Shown in pieces: positions 1 through 7,778 of a stretch of 52,319 nt of DNA. The notes under the pieces were generated by a model. The model saw only the letters and a program-made list of their open reading frames with translations. It was not told the origin of the DNA and searched no databases. The stretch's first letter is position 1; the number at the start of each line of letters is the position of its first letter. Source of the stretch: an uncultured Selenomonadales bacterium (GTDB lineage: Bacteria > Bacillota > Negativicutes > Selenomonadales > Selenomonadaceae); assembly GCA_900321035.1 (NCBI GenBank), contig ONUH01000021.1, positions 1-52,319 on the forward strand, given 5' to 3'. The translations under genes and the position numbers were made by a program.

Positions 1-627
1 ATGAATGGCTTCTTTACCCTGTTCATCATTTTGGCCTTTGCAGACCTCGCCGCCCACCGGCCATCGCTGAAGCCCTGGGCCGTAACCGGTCGTTCCCTGC
101 AGATGTTTACCGTCAGCGTGGCCACTGTTTTCGGCGCTTTTATACTGGATGCGGACAAACTGTTCTTTACGTTGCTGTATGTATTAGCCATTGTCGGGTG
201 CCTGGCCATTGTTTTTTACAGCAGTGCCCTGCGTTTTAACCTTGGTTCCGCCGCAGCGGAGGCAGCACCCCCGCTCCCCGCAGCGGAAATGACAACCCCG
301 CTCCCCGCAGTGGAAATGACAGCCCCGCTCCCCACAGCGGAGGAGACAACCTCGCTCCCCGCAACGGAGGAGACAACTTCGCTCCCCGCAGCGGAGGAGG
401 CAATCCCGCTCCCCGCCCCGGATTACTGCGCCCGCTACGGGCTGACCCAGCGAGAGACCGAGGTGCTGGATTGCATCCTTTCCGGCCAAAACATTGCCGA
501 AATCAGCAAAGCTCTTTTCATCAGCCAGCGAACTGTCAAGTTTCACATCACCAACCTGCTGCGCAAGACCGGCGCCGCTTCGCAAAAGGAATTGCTCCTG
601 CTGCTGTACGAAAAGCAGGGAAAATAA
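1..627 (+). CDS. Membrane-anchored LuxR-type transcriptional regulator, 5' end probably cut by the window
   Basis: The C-terminal ~65 residues form a GerE/LuxR helix-turn-helix: an LTQRETEVL start, an AEISKALFISQRTVKFHI recognition helix, then a leucine-rich tail. It should bind DNA. The N-terminal ~80 residues are hydrophobic, with about two or three membrane segments. A Thr/Pro/Glu linker (residues ~91-141) joins the two and is built from five 9-residue repeats of the type PLPAAEMTT. LuxR proteins with multi-pass membrane domains exist in Firmicutes and Actinobacteria, usually with many more segments, so the ATG at base 1 may be an internal Met and the sensory part may lie outside the window. 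No ribosome site can be checked. A bidirectional terminator follows. The target genes are unknown. The HTH call is firm; the sensing role is inference. Confidence 0.75.
   Translation: MNGFFTLFIILAFADLAAHRPSLKPWAVTGRSLQMFTVSVATVFGAFILDADKLFFTLLYVLAIVGCLAIVFYSSALRFNLGSAAAEAAPPLPAAEMTTPLPAVEMTAPLPTAEETTSLPATEETTSLPAAEEAIPLPAPDYCARYGLTQRETEVLDCILSGQNIAEISKALFISQRTVKFHITNLLRKTGAASQKELLLLLYEKQGK
271..417 (+). repeat. 27-bp in-frame tandem repeat in the regulator linker
   Basis: Five imperfect 27-bp units (271-405) plus a partial sixth each begin with a variant of CCGCTCCCCGCAGCGGA. They encode the 9-residue linker repeats between the membrane part and the HTH. Some units differ by silent or conservative changes. 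The antisense strand has an open frame with Cys-rich repeats, which is a shadow. Confidence 0.8.
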
Positions 628-654
628 AAATACAAAGGGAACAACAGACAAAAA

Positions 655-697
655 GGGGCTGCCGCACATCATTTGAGACGTGCGACAGCCCCTTCTT
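655..697. terminator. Bidirectional intrinsic terminator between convergent genes
   Basis: GGGGCTGCCGCAC (655-667) pairs with GTGCGACAGCCCC (680-692) with one mismatch. It is followed by TTCTTTTT on the plus strand and preceded by an A run, so it serves both the regulator gene and the convergent gene at 708-1505. Confidence 0.85.
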
Positions 698-707
698 TTT
701 ATTGTGA

Positions 708-1505
708 TTATGCTTTTTTGTCTTCCGGCTTCATGCCCGGAATCTTATCCCAGTCGATGCCCAAGATTTTCTCCATAAGCTCTTCCTCGGAGGTCGCTTC
801 GAGCCGGACGCGCTTGACGCCGGGATCGTCGTCTTCCCCATCGTCCTTGTCTTTCGCCTTCTCGGCCTCCTCTTTTTCCTCGGCGCGCTTTTCTTTCGCC
901 TTTTCCATGCGCTCACGCTGCTTCTCGGACATCTTCTCCAGCTCGGCGAACAGCTTCATATTGCCGTCGCTGTCGAAGGAAATGGAAATATGCTTGAACT
1001 GCACTCCTTCGCCCAGCTCGCCCTTCTCCTCGATCCGCTTCGTCATGTCCACGGCAGACTCGATCCGCTGCATGACCTTCTCGGCGTATTCCTCGTCGTT
1101 GGCCATCTTCTCGATCTCGTCGTTGGTCAGGAGCACCGAATACGCCTTCGTCCCCTGCAGATGCATGGTACGCGGGTCCTCAATGCTACTCACCGCAAAG
1201 AAATCGTACTTGTCGCCGTATTTCTCGCGGAGCTGCGAAAGAAAGTTCTTCGCCTTGTCGGAAAGCTTGTCCTCGGAAATGAGGCTCGTCTCGCCGCCCT
1301 CCTCATCCTTCGCCTTCTGCTTGCGCTGCAGCTCCAGCGCGGCAAGCCCCGCGTCGGAAAGCTGCACGCCGAAGTCCTCGCCGAAAGGCTTCTTCTCCTT
1401 GTCCTCTTTTTCGACGCCTTTCTTCCGTCCCGCGTCCCGTTTGCCGCCGATGTGATTCAGCGGCTTTTGGTACGTGGAATAGTTCGTGTTGATGTTGTTT
1501 GCCAT
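708..1505 (-). CDS. Hypothetical highly charged cytoplasmic protein (possibly DUF6033-like)
   Basis: This 265-residue protein has no signal peptide or membrane segment. The N-terminus (MANNINTNYSTYQKP) is Asn/Tyr/Thr-rich. A central region (about 85-195) includes a 'KYDFFAVSSIEDPRTMHLQGTKAY' type segment and looks globular. A very acidic and basic helical stretch (about 195-230) probably forms a coiled coil. From memory the central region resembles proteins called DUF6033 in Firmicutes, but this could not be tested here. A good ribosome site (GGGAGG) lies eight bases before the ATG. The gene is monocistronic, convergent with the LuxR gene and divergent from the next small gene. The function is unknown. 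Confidence 0.75.
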   Translation of the reverse strand: MANNINTNYSTYQKPLNHIGGKRDAGRKKGVEKEDKEKKPFGEDFGVQLSDAGLAALELQRKQKAKDEEGGETSLISEDKLSDKAKNFLSQLREKYGDKYDFFAVSSIEDPRTMHLQGTKAYSVLLTNDEIEKMANDEEYAEKVMQRIESAVDMTKRIEEKGELGEGVQFKHISISFDSDGNMKLFAELEKMSEKQRERMEKAKEKRAEEKEEAEKAKDKDDGEDDDPGVKRVRLEATSEEELMEKILGIDWDKIPGMKPEDKKA

Positions 1506-1634
1506 ACAGACCGTCCTCCCTTACTGAACGCGCGGAACTCCCTTCCGCGCTATATCGTCGGCGCGCTGACAGGGGCGCCGATACCCTCTCTTAATCTCTA
1601 TATCGGAAATTTCCGCAAAAATCTTAACAGGAAA

Positions 1635-1664
1635 TTGCGCGCAGCGGAAAAAATATGATATGAT
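1635..1664 (+). promoter_or_regulatory. Candidate sigma-70 promoter for the small secreted protein gene
   Basis: TTGCGC (1635-1640), an 18-bp spacer and TATGAT (1659-1664) lie 27 bp before the start codon. Confidence 0.5.
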
Positions 1665-1691
1665 GGGCACAAGAAAGGTGCGGGAGGCGAG

Positions 1692-2024
1692 ATGATGAAC
1701 GGTAAAAAAATCGCGGCGGCATTCCTGGGCGCGGTGCTGCTCTGCACGGGACCTGCGGCTGCACTGCTGCCGGAGGCGCTTGCCGCCGCGCAGGAAGACG
1801 AAACCGCCGCCAAGAAACCGCCACGTCAGAAGGGCGGCCAGCCGGAGCCGCTGACCTACGAGAAAGCCTTGGAAATCGAAAACAACCGCCACGCGAAAGA
1901 GCTGGAAGCCATCCGCAAGCATTACCGCAACCATCGGCCGAAACTCCGCCGCGCCATCCAAAAGGAAAACGCGCGCCACGAAAAGAACCTGAAAAAGATC
2001 CGAAAACGCTTCGGCATGGAGTGA
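1692..2024 (+). CDS. Small secreted, highly basic hypothetical protein
   Basis: This 110-residue protein has a typical signal peptide (MNGKK, an Ala/Leu-rich core, then cleavage near 'LAAAQ'). The mature part is charged and helical, rich in Lys, Arg, His and Glu ('NRHAKELEAIRKHYRNHRPKL'), with no cysteines. There are two consecutive ATG codons, at 1692 and 1695. The ribosome site GGAGG (1683-1687) is spaced better for the second. The gene has its own promoter and terminator, so it is probably expressed alone. I do not recognise a family. The basic helical mature protein could bind an anionic envelope polymer, but that is only a guess. Confidence 0.7.
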   Translation: MMNGKKIAAAFLGAVLLCTGPAAALLPEALAAAQEDETAAKKPPRQKGGQPEPLTYEKALEIENNRHAKELEAIRKHYRNHRPKLRRAIQKENARHEKNLKKIRKRFGME

Positions 2025-2040
2025 TTCCCGCCGCTATAAC

Positions 2041-2067
2041 GCCCCGCTTGCCGGGGCTTCTTTTTTT
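2041..2067 (+). terminator. Intrinsic terminator
   Basis: GCCCCG (2041-2046) pairs with CGGGGC (2052-2057) over a 5-base loop and is followed by TTCTTTTTTT. Bases 2068-2249 that follow are AT-richer, and I see nothing recognisable in them. Confidence 0.85.
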
Positions 2068-2249
2068 GCCTGAACGCGAACGCCCCGAATGGAGCACAAA
2101 CGCTGCCGAAATAATTTCTGAAGTAAGAATTTCTTTCCTCACCGCAAAATTTTAACCATATCTTTGTTTGCAAATTTCCCGAAAAAAACTTTTTTCGGCA
2201 CAACTTCCGAAACAACGCGCCTTCCCTCCGAACGATAAACAGCGTTTAT

Positions 2250-2278
2250 TTGAAGAGGGCGTTTTCACATGATATAAT
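2250..2278 (+). promoter_or_regulatory. Sigma-70 promoter of the thioesterase-carboxypeptidase pair
   Basis: TTGAAG (2250-2255), a 17-bp spacer and TATAAT (2273-2278). The TTG at 2250 could be read as a start codon for a longer frame, but it is the -35 box, which supports the ATG at 2337 as the real start. Confidence 0.75.
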
Positions 2279-2336
2279 ATCCACATATAGTTGTCGTACC
2301 AGTTATCGAATACATTTTCAAGGGGTTATCGGCCGT

Positions 2337-2771
2337 ATGGCATCGGAGATCAGCGAGCACGTAAAGCAGCATTTCAACGAATTTTACGAGGCGAATCCGT
2401 TTCTGGAATTGTTGGGCGTCCGGGTGGCGTCTTATGAACGCGGGCGCGTCAGCCTCGAAATGGACGTGAAGCACGAACACACGAACGTGCACCATATCGC
2501 CCACGGCGGCGTAGCCGCGACGATGGTGGATACGGCCATGGGCATCGCCTGTTTCACCTGCGACAAAGGCGTAGTGACGCTGGGCATGAACATGTCCTTC
2601 ATCCGACCGGTCTGCGAAGGCAGGATCAGGGCCGTCGGCGAGGTCATCCACGCCGGAAAGCACACGATGGTCTGCGAGGGACGCGTTTTCGACGAGAACG
2701 GGACGCTGTGCCTGAAGTCGGACGGAACCTTTTTTGTGGTACGAGATTTCACGACAAACCCGGAGGGTTGA
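2337..2771 (+). CDS. PaaI-type hotdog-fold acyl-CoA thioesterase
   Basis: This 144-residue single hotdog domain hydrolyses an acyl- or aroyl-CoA thioester. The signature is 'AHGGVAATMVDTAMGIAC' (HGG followed by the Asp of the long hotdog helix) near residues 58-76, then 'VTLGMNMSFIRPV', as in PaaI/YbgC-like proteins. The length is typical of the family. I chose the ATG at 2337 because the upstream in-frame TTG overlaps the promoter; AAGGGG lies 11 bases before this ATG. The next gene starts five bases after the stop codon, so the two are likely co-transcribed. The physiological substrate cannot be predicted. Confidence 0.85.
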   Translation: MASEISEHVKQHFNEFYEANPFLELLGVRVASYERGRVSLEMDVKHEHTNVHHIAHGGVAATMVDTAMGIACFTCDKGVVTLGMNMSFIRPVCEGRIRAVGEVIHAGKHTMVCEGRVFDENGTLCLKSDGTFFVVRDFTTNPEG

Positions 2772-2776
2772 TTATT

Positions 2777-3952
2777 TTGCATACGTTTCAAAGAGTTTTC
2801 CGCGTTGCCGCTCTGGCCGTTTTGGCGGCGGTCTTCGCGATACGCACGGCTTTTGCCGCCCTGCCCGCGCCGCCGCGGATTACCGCGGAAGCGGCAATCC
2901 TGGTGGAGGCGTCCACAGGACGCGTAATTTACGAGAAAAACGCCGACCGGCTCATGTACCCGGCCAGCATGACAAAAATGGTGACCTGCCTCTTGGCGCT
3001 GGAGCAGTGGAAAGACCTCTCGGCGCCCGTGACCGTCGGGCCGGAAGCGGCCGCCACGGAGTACACGTGGATGGCGGAAGGCGACGTGCTGACCATGCGC
3101 GAGCTCCTGATGGCGCTGATGATGGAATCGGACAACGGCGCGGCGGTGGCCGTGGCGGAAGCCATGACGCCTTCAAGAAGCGTCGCTGAGTTCGCAGCCA
3201 GCATGACGCAGAAGGCCTGGCTGATCGGCGCGAAGAACACCCAGTTCGCCAATCCCAACGGACTGCCGGATATCCGCCATGTGACGACGGCGCGGGATAT
3301 GATGAAGATTGCCCGGTACGGCTGGACCAACAAGGAGTTCCGCCGCATCGTGGACACCCGCGAGCATACGTTGGTGTGGAACAACGCCGAAGGGCGGCAG
3401 CAGCGGAAACTGGAAAACACAAACGAGCTCTTGTATTCCTATCCGGGCATGAGCGGCATCAAAACGGGCTGGACCCGCGCGGCGGGCGGCTGTCTCGCCG
3501 GCGCTGCGACGCGGAACGGCGTCACGCTGATCAGCATCGTGATGAATTCTCCCGATTCTGAGGACCGCTTCAGGGACACGGCCAAGCTGATGGACTACGG
3601 CTTCCCCCTCGTCCGTCTGGTAAAGGGCCCGGTCAAGGAAAAGATCGAGCGCGACCTGTGGGTGCACCATGACGGTACTTACAAAGTCACCGCACACCCG
3701 AGAGAGGACGTCAAATATCTGCTCTTCGAGGGCGACGACAAAAAGAAATTCCAGATCAGTTTCGACATGCCGCGGTTTATCCGCGCTCCCATCAAGGGCG
3801 GCGACAAAGTCGGCGACCTGGTGGTGCTATACGACGGCAAGGAAGTGGGCCGCATCGACATGATCGCCGACCCGGTCATGCATAAAGGCTTCAGCCCCGT
3901 AGCCGCCGTGCTTTCCATCTATGACCGCTTAGTGACCTCGTCGAACGGGTAA
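2777..3952 (+). CDS. D-alanyl-D-alanine carboxypeptidase (PBP5/DacF family)
   Basis: This peptidase trims the terminal D-Ala of peptidoglycan pentapeptides outside the cytoplasmic membrane. All three serine-peptidase S11 motifs are present: SMTK (Ser64-Lys67), SDN (118-120) and KTG (229-231). A signal peptide covers residues 1-27. A C-terminal PBP5-type beta domain (about 285-375) follows the catalytic domain, and the end has a short amphipathic stretch ('VAAVLSIYDRLVTS') that may hold it on the membrane. I chose a TTG start at 2777 because GGAGG (2762-2766) is ten bases upstream and the residues from there form a normal signal peptide. An in-frame ATG at 2708 would overlap the upstream gene. 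The gene is in one unit with the thioesterase. Confidence 0.9.
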   Translation: MHTFQRVFRVAALAVLAAVFAIRTAFAALPAPPRITAEAAILVEASTGRVIYEKNADRLMYPASMTKMVTCLLALEQWKDLSAPVTVGPEAAATEYTWMAEGDVLTMRELLMALMMESDNGAAVAVAEAMTPSRSVAEFAASMTQKAWLIGAKNTQFANPNGLPDIRHVTTARDMMKIARYGWTNKEFRRIVDTREHTLVWNNAEGRQQRKLENTNELLYSYPGMSGIKTGWTRAAGGCLAGAATRNGVTLISIVMNSPDSEDRFRDTAKLMDYGFPLVRLVKGPVKEKIERDLWVHHDGTYKVTAHPREDVKYLLFEGDDKKKFQISFDMPRFIRAPIKGGDKVGDLVVLYDGKEVGRIDMIADPVMHKGFSPVAAVLSIYDRLVTSSNG

Positions 3953-3967
3953 CATGCATATTAAAAG

Positions 3968-4000
3968 CGCCGTGCGGGAAAATCCCGCACGGCGTTTTTT
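3968..4000. terminator. Bidirectional terminator between dacF-like gene and ligA
   Basis: A perfect 12-bp stem (3968-3979 with 3983-3994) has a 3-base loop. It is followed by T6 on the plus strand and preceded by A4, so it ends both convergent units. Confidence 0.9.
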
Positions 4001-4006
4001 GTCGTA

Positions 4007-5971
4007 TTATCCGAGGATTTCCGCGAGCTCCTCTTCCCCGATGACCCGGGTGCCCAGCTCGCGGGCCTTTTTTGCCTTCGTGCTCTGGGAATCCTTGGAT
4101 TCGCAAAGCAGATAATCGGTGTTTTTCGTCACGCTGCCCGTGACCTTGTGGCCTTTCGCCTCCAGCTCCGCCTTGATCTCGTCCCTCGGACGGCTGAGCT
4201 TTCCGGTGATGACGAAGGTCAGCGGTTTTCCCGCCGACGGCCCGCCGCCGCTTTCAGCGGGGGGCTCGTAGTCTTTCGGCGTGACCGCCTCACGGAGCGA
4301 AGCAAACGCGCGGGTAAACGTCCCGCCTTGCAGGATGGCCGCCAGCGTCTCGCCGATGCCGTCTATGGCGGTCAGTTCCCCCCGCCGCGCCTCGTCGGAC
4401 AGCGCGGCAAAAAGCGCGTCCGCCGTATGATACCGGCGCATCAGCGCGCCGCCGACGGTGAGTCCGACTCCCGGCACGCAGCAGGCGGCGACGAAATGGG
4501 CCAGGTCGCAGGACTGCCGCGCGCGCTGCACGGCTTCATAAAGGGAGGCGGCGGACTTTTCCGCGAAACCCGGAAGAGCGCGGAAGTCCTCGACGCCCAA
4601 GCGGAAAATATCCCACGGCGCGGTGATTTTCGGTTCTGTGTCGCCCGCCGCCCCCGTCAGCTTCCGCGCGGTCATGACGGAAAGGCCGTCGATGGCGAAT
4701 ATCCGCCGGCTGCCGAGATAGGCGACAGCCTGCGCCAGTTTCTCCGCGCAGGCGTCGTTCGGGCAGTACAGCTCGACCTGGTCCTCCTGCGGGATATCGG
4801 GAATCGCCGTTTCGAGACGGCGGCTCGCCAGCGCCGCGCCGCATGCGGGGCAGACGGACGGCTTCCCGAACGGCGCGGGCGGCGCTTCCTGCCCGCAATT
4901 TTGGATGACCTGCGGGATGATCTCGTTCGCCTTTTCCACCACGACCGCGTCGCCGGGATGCAGCGCGAGGCGGCGGACGTTGGCCCAGTTGTGCAGGCTC
5001 GCTTTCGACACCATGGTGCCGTCCAGCTCCACCTCGTCGAAAACGCCCACCGGCGTCAGGCTGTCGCGCCCCACCTGCCAAACGATCTCGCGAATCGTCG
5101 TCTTCGCCTGGTCGGGACGGAATTTCACCGCGACGGCGTTGGAATTGTGGTGGTTCGTGCCGCCGAACCGTGCAAGGCTGCCCGCCTCCGCGTTCTTCAC
5201 CACGACGCCGTCGATGGGAACGCCGCCATGCAGATGCTCCTCGTAAAATTTCCCGATGGCGTCCATCTCTTCTTCGACGCTGTCCGCGCCGCCCACCGAC
5301 GCCACCTCGAAGTCCGTCTTTTCCCGAAGCAGCGCGAGCTTTTCCGGCTCGGCCACGTCGAGGGCGGGCAAATCGTAAACCATATAGCGGAGCCGGTCGA
5401 GATACACGCTGCGCTCCTTGTTGCGGAGGATTCCTGCCGCCGCGTTGCGCGGATTGCGGAAAAGCTCCTCCCCCGCCGCCTCACGCTCGGCGTTGATGGC
5501 GGAAAAGGTCTCCACGTCCATGAACACCTCGCCGCGCACTGCCTCGCCCGTGCGGTTCACGCCGCTCTTCTCATAGACTCGGATGAATGCGGGGAGCACC
5601 TCGCCGGTCTTTCCGTCGCCGCGGGTGACGAAAGTGCAGGAGCCGTCGGCGCGCGGATAGGCCACGACGGTCAGTCCGTCCAGCTTCGGCTCGTGCAGCA
5701 CGGGCCACAGACGGCGAAGCTCGCTTTCCAGCTTGCCGCGCTCCTCGTCGAACTTCACCTTCGCGAGGCTGATGACCGGCACGGTGTGGCGGAATTTCGA
5801 GAACGCCGCCGCCGCCTCTCCCGGCACATAATCGAGATCGGCGGCGCCGTATTTCGCGATATAGTCGGCGCGCAGGCGGTCATACTCGCTGTCGGTCATC
5901 ACGGGCGCGTCGGCGTTGTAATACGCGGCGTCCGCAGCGCGGATGGCGGCCAAATGCTCCTCTCTCGTCAT
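4007..5971 (-). CDS. ligA: NAD-dependent DNA ligase, divergent form
   Basis: The gene encodes 654 residues in the LigA domain order: Ia domain ('YYNADAPVMTDSEYDRL', residues ~14-30), adenylation domain with the catalytic KLDG lysine, OB fold ('SLTPVGVFDEVELDGTMVSKASLHNW'), a four-cysteine zinc finger ('CPACG' with 'CPNDAC'), helix-hairpin-helix ('VPGVGLTVGG', 'IDGIGETLA') and a C-terminal BRCT domain. It joins nicks using NAD. Several normally strict segments differ from housekeeping LigA: the TRGDGxTGE motif is followed by 'VLPAFIRVYEKSG' rather than the usual DVTxN, and the SLxNAF motif reads 'SLAKVKF'. It may therefore be an accessory ligase, although all domains are present. I chose the ATG at 5971 because it overlaps the preceding stop codon as TAATG. 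A longer frame upstream is out of context. Confidence 0.88.
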   Translation of the reverse strand: MTREEHLAAIRAADAAYYNADAPVMTDSEYDRLRADYIAKYGAADLDYVPGEAAAAFSKFRHTVPVISLAKVKFDEERGKLESELRRLWPVLHEPKLDGLTVVAYPRADGSCTFVTRGDGKTGEVLPAFIRVYEKSGVNRTGEAVRGEVFMDVETFSAINAEREAAGEELFRNPRNAAAGILRNKERSVYLDRLRYMVYDLPALDVAEPEKLALLREKTDFEVASVGGADSVEEEMDAIGKFYEEHLHGGVPIDGVVVKNAEAGSLARFGGTNHHNSNAVAVKFRPDQAKTTIREIVWQVGRDSLTPVGVFDEVELDGTMVSKASLHNWANVRRLALHPGDAVVVEKANEIIPQVIQNCGQEAPPAPFGKPSVCPACGAALASRRLETAIPDIPQEDQVELYCPNDACAEKLAQAVAYLGSRRIFAIDGLSVMTARKLTGAAGDTEPKITAPWDIFRLGVEDFRALPGFAEKSAASLYEAVQRARQSCDLAHFVAACCVPGVGLTVGGALMRRYHTADALFAALSDEARRGELTAIDGIGETLAAILQGGTFTRAFASLREAVTPKDYEPPAESGGGPSAGKPLTFVITGKLSRPRDEIKAELEAKGHKVTGSVTKNTDYLLCESKDSQSTKAKKARELGTRVIGEEELAEILG

Positions 5972-6246
5972 TACAGGCTGCCTCCCAGGTTTTCCAGAAG
6001 CCCCTCGCTGAGTTTTCCGAGCCGCTCCTTCGCAGAGCCTTCCTCCGCCCAGAACTCGTCCGGCTGCTTCCGGATCCGCACGGCGAGCTTCGCCTTTGCC
6101 GCGTCCACGGCCTCGCGCTCCCTCGGCGTAAAGACGACTCCCCTCCGGCGGAGCTTGATCTCCGTCTCCTCCGCCCAGACGGTCAAAAGCGAAAGGCATT
6201 CGTCGCGCCGCGCCGCGACGGTCTCCTGCGTAATCTTTGTTTCCAT
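5971..6246 (-). CDS. Small hypothetical protein coupled to ligA
   Basis: This 91-residue soluble, charged, mostly helical protein begins METKITQETVAARRDE and ends LENLGGSL. A strong GGAGGTG ribosome site precedes the ATG at 6246. Its stop overlaps the ligA start (TAATG), so ligA translation probably depends on it. I do not recognise a family. The conserved-looking tryptophans and helical pattern suggest a small helical bundle. The tight coupling suggests a partner role with the ligase, which is inference only. Confidence 0.65.
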   Translation of the reverse strand: METKITQETVAARRDECLSLLTVWAEETEIKLRRRGVVFTPREREAVDAAKAKLAVRIRKQPDEFWAEEGSAKERLGKLSEGLLENLGGSL

Positions 6247-6272
6247 GACGCACCTCCTGAAAAAGCTGTTTT

Positions 6273-6298
6273 CAGCCTTCCCCTCGGAGGGGAGGCTG
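6273..6298. other. Stem-loop upstream of the ligA unit
   Basis: CAGCC-T-TCCCCT pairs with AGGGGA-GGCTG over a 3-base loop, with one bulged T. It lies in the divergent gap between the ligA operon and bioY, with no T run on the minus strand. It resembles the CCCCTCGAGGGG hairpin at 34069-34080. Confidence 0.45.
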
Positions 6299-6400
6299 AG
6301 GATTGTTGCAAATTTTAACTGCAATATATCTATTCGCGCTTTGCGCCGCTTTTCCTGCCCGACCTCCGCCAAAAATCGTTTACTTTATTTTCCATTTTGG

Positions 6401-6429
6401 TTGACCGACGGAACGCATACCATTATAAT
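6401..6429 (+). promoter_or_regulatory. Sigma-70 promoter of bioY
   Basis: TTGACC (6401-6406), a 17-bp spacer and TATAAT (6424-6429) lie 25 bp before the start codon. No convincing BirA palindrome was seen across it. Confidence 0.8.
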
Positions 6430-6453
6430 AGGGAAACAAAGGAGTTTTGCACT

Positions 6454-6996
6454 ATGAATGAACAAGCTTTTTCCGCGCGGTCCATGACGAAGATCGCGCT
6501 CTGCGTGGCGCTTCTCTGCGTGTCCGCGTACCTCTCGTTCCCGCTGCCGTTCACGCCGGGCATGGTGACCGCGCTGACGCTGGCGCTGGGCGTGGCCGCA
6601 TTTGTACTGACGCCGCGCGAAACTTTTTTCGCGGTTGCCGTCTATCTTTTGCTGGGGCTTTGCGGACTGCCGGTTTACGCTGCCGGAGCCTCCGGCCCGG
6701 GCAAGCTCTTCGGACCCGTGGGAGGCTTCATGCTCGTCTGGCTGGTCGTCTATCCGCTGGTCAGCGCGCTGAAGGGCGCGTCGCCGAATTTCCGCCGCTA
6801 CGCGCTGGTGGATATCGTCGTCGGCATGCCGCTGACGTATCTGGGCGGCATGGCGTCCATGATTCTCCTGATGGACATAACGCCGTGGCAAGCGGTGATG
6901 ATGGCCGTCGTGCCGTTCATTCCGGGGGACATTATCAAATGCTGCGCGGCGGCGGCTCTCGGCGTACACGTCAACACGATGCTGGGACATGCATAA
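6454..6996 (+). CDS. bioY: Biotin transporter substrate-binding subunit BioY
   Basis: This 180-residue integral membrane protein has about six hydrophobic segments. It is the S component of an ECF-type biotin transporter, working with a shared energizing module (EcfAA'T) that is not encoded here. Family signs are the N-terminal 'LPFTPGMVTALTLALGVAAFVLTP' segment, the 'LLLGLCGLPVYA' to 'GKLFGPVGGFMLVW' loop and the terminal 'IPGDIIKCCAAAALG'. The ATG at 6454 has AAAGGAG nine bases upstream. The unit is monocistronic, with a good promoter and terminator. The gene is isolated from biotin synthesis genes in this window, which fits a scavenging role. Confidence 0.92.
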   Translation: MNEQAFSARSMTKIALCVALLCVSAYLSFPLPFTPGMVTALTLALGVAAFVLTPRETFFAVAVYLLLGLCGLPVYAAGASGPGKLFGPVGGFMLVWLVVYPLVSALKGASPNFRRYALVDIVVGMPLTYLGGMASMILLMDITPWQAVMMAVVPFIPGDIIKCCAAAALGVHVNTMLGHA

Positions 6997-7009
6997 CGAT
7001 AATACAAAG

Positions 7010-7035
7010 GGGAGGGCGACGCCCTCCCTTTTTTT
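7010..7035 (+). terminator. Intrinsic terminator of bioY
   Basis: GGGAGGGC (7010-7017) pairs perfectly with GCCCTCCC (7021-7028) and is followed by T7. Confidence 0.9.
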
Positions 7036-7156
7036 ATTTCACGACGATAAGCATAAGTAATCGTACAAACCGACATCCAAACCTTTCGCCCAAAGAAATC
7101 CCAATCTGACAAATTTGCGGCAGGAAAATCACGGGCGATGTGGAATATACCTAATA

Positions 7157-7162
7157 TATAAT
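7157..7162 (+). promoter_or_regulatory. Candidate -10 box for the 7206-9295 pair
   Basis: TATAAT at 7157-7162 lies 44 bp before the chosen start codon. No good -35 is seen at 17 bp, so an activator or an alternative sigma factor may be involved. Confidence 0.4.
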
Positions 7163-7205
7163 GATTTTTGCGGCGGACTTGCCCGCCGGAAGGGAGTAAA
7201 TGCAA

Positions 7206-7778
7206 ATGGAACTACTATGGGACGAGTTTACGGAAGAAAACTTCCGCAAAATGAAACGGTTCATCGTCAACTCGGCTAACGACGACAACATGACGATGGC
7301 GCATATCGGCCGCGTCTCGGTAGGCGACGTGCACATCGAGCTTTACATTTACGAGGAACCGGACAACCGGTTCACCATCCATCGGCGGTATTTCGTAGGC
7401 TGCGCAGGGCGCGAGACGGACGCCGCGCTGATCAACGTACGCCCGGCGGTCGACGGCCTCTCCTACGGCGAGTACAAGATGAATTACATCCCCATCGAGT
7501 ATCGCGAAGATATCCTGTACGACGAGCTGGTGCGGCTCATCGAGGAAGGCTTTGAGAAAGCGGTAGACCGCGACGAGGCGGGCGTGCTTCGCGCGGCGGT
7601 CGAGCACCCGACGGACTTTTGGGCGCGGGCGAAAGCGGCCCTCCGCGCGAAGGTGCGTGAGGACACGACTGCAGTGGCGCGCACGGAGGAAGCGTCGCTG
7701 GTTGAAAAAATCCGCTCCCTCTCGGAGCTTCCCGCCGAGGAGTTCAAAGCGAAAGTGCTGGCAATGACGGGCATGTAA
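7206..7778 (+). CDS. Hypothetical cytoplasmic protein upstream of the AsmA-like gene
   Basis: This 190-residue soluble protein has a mixed alpha/beta N-terminal half (about 1-110, with 'GRVSVGDVHIELYIYEEPDNRFTIHRRYFVG' strands) and a helical C-terminal half that ends LAMTGM. I do not recognise the family. The ATG at 7206 has AGGGAG nine bases upstream. An ATG at 7200 is also in frame but sits too close. The stop overlaps the start of the next gene (TAATG), so the two are translationally coupled and probably act together at the envelope, with this one on the cytoplasmic side. Confidence 0.7.
   Translation: MELLWDEFTEENFRKMKRFIVNSANDDNMTMAHIGRVSVGDVHIELYIYEEPDNRFTIHRRYFVGCAGRETDAALINVRPAVDGLSYGEYKMNYIPIEYREDILYDELVRLIEEGFEKAVDRDEAGVLRAAVEHPTDFWARAKAALRAKVREDTTAVARTEEASLVEKIRSLSELPAEEFKAKVLAMTGM

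Noticed and set aside
184..672. Minus-strand open frame rich in Cys-Gly-Glu-Arg repeats
   Set aside because: It is the antisense of the 27-bp repeat in the LuxR gene and lacks a ribosome site, so its cysteine pattern is a by-product.
2250..2336. Upstream extension of the thioesterase from TTG 2250
   Set aside because: The TTG is part of a good -35 box and the added residues have no family counterpart.
6361..6453. BirA operator at bioY
   Set aside because: Only a single GGTTGAC half-like word was found, without the matching inverted half.
4148..6457. 769-codon plus-strand open frame opposite ligA
   Set aside because: GC-rich third positions leave the antisense of ligA open. The sequence is Arg/His-rich with no family match, and the minus frame has a full LigA domain order.
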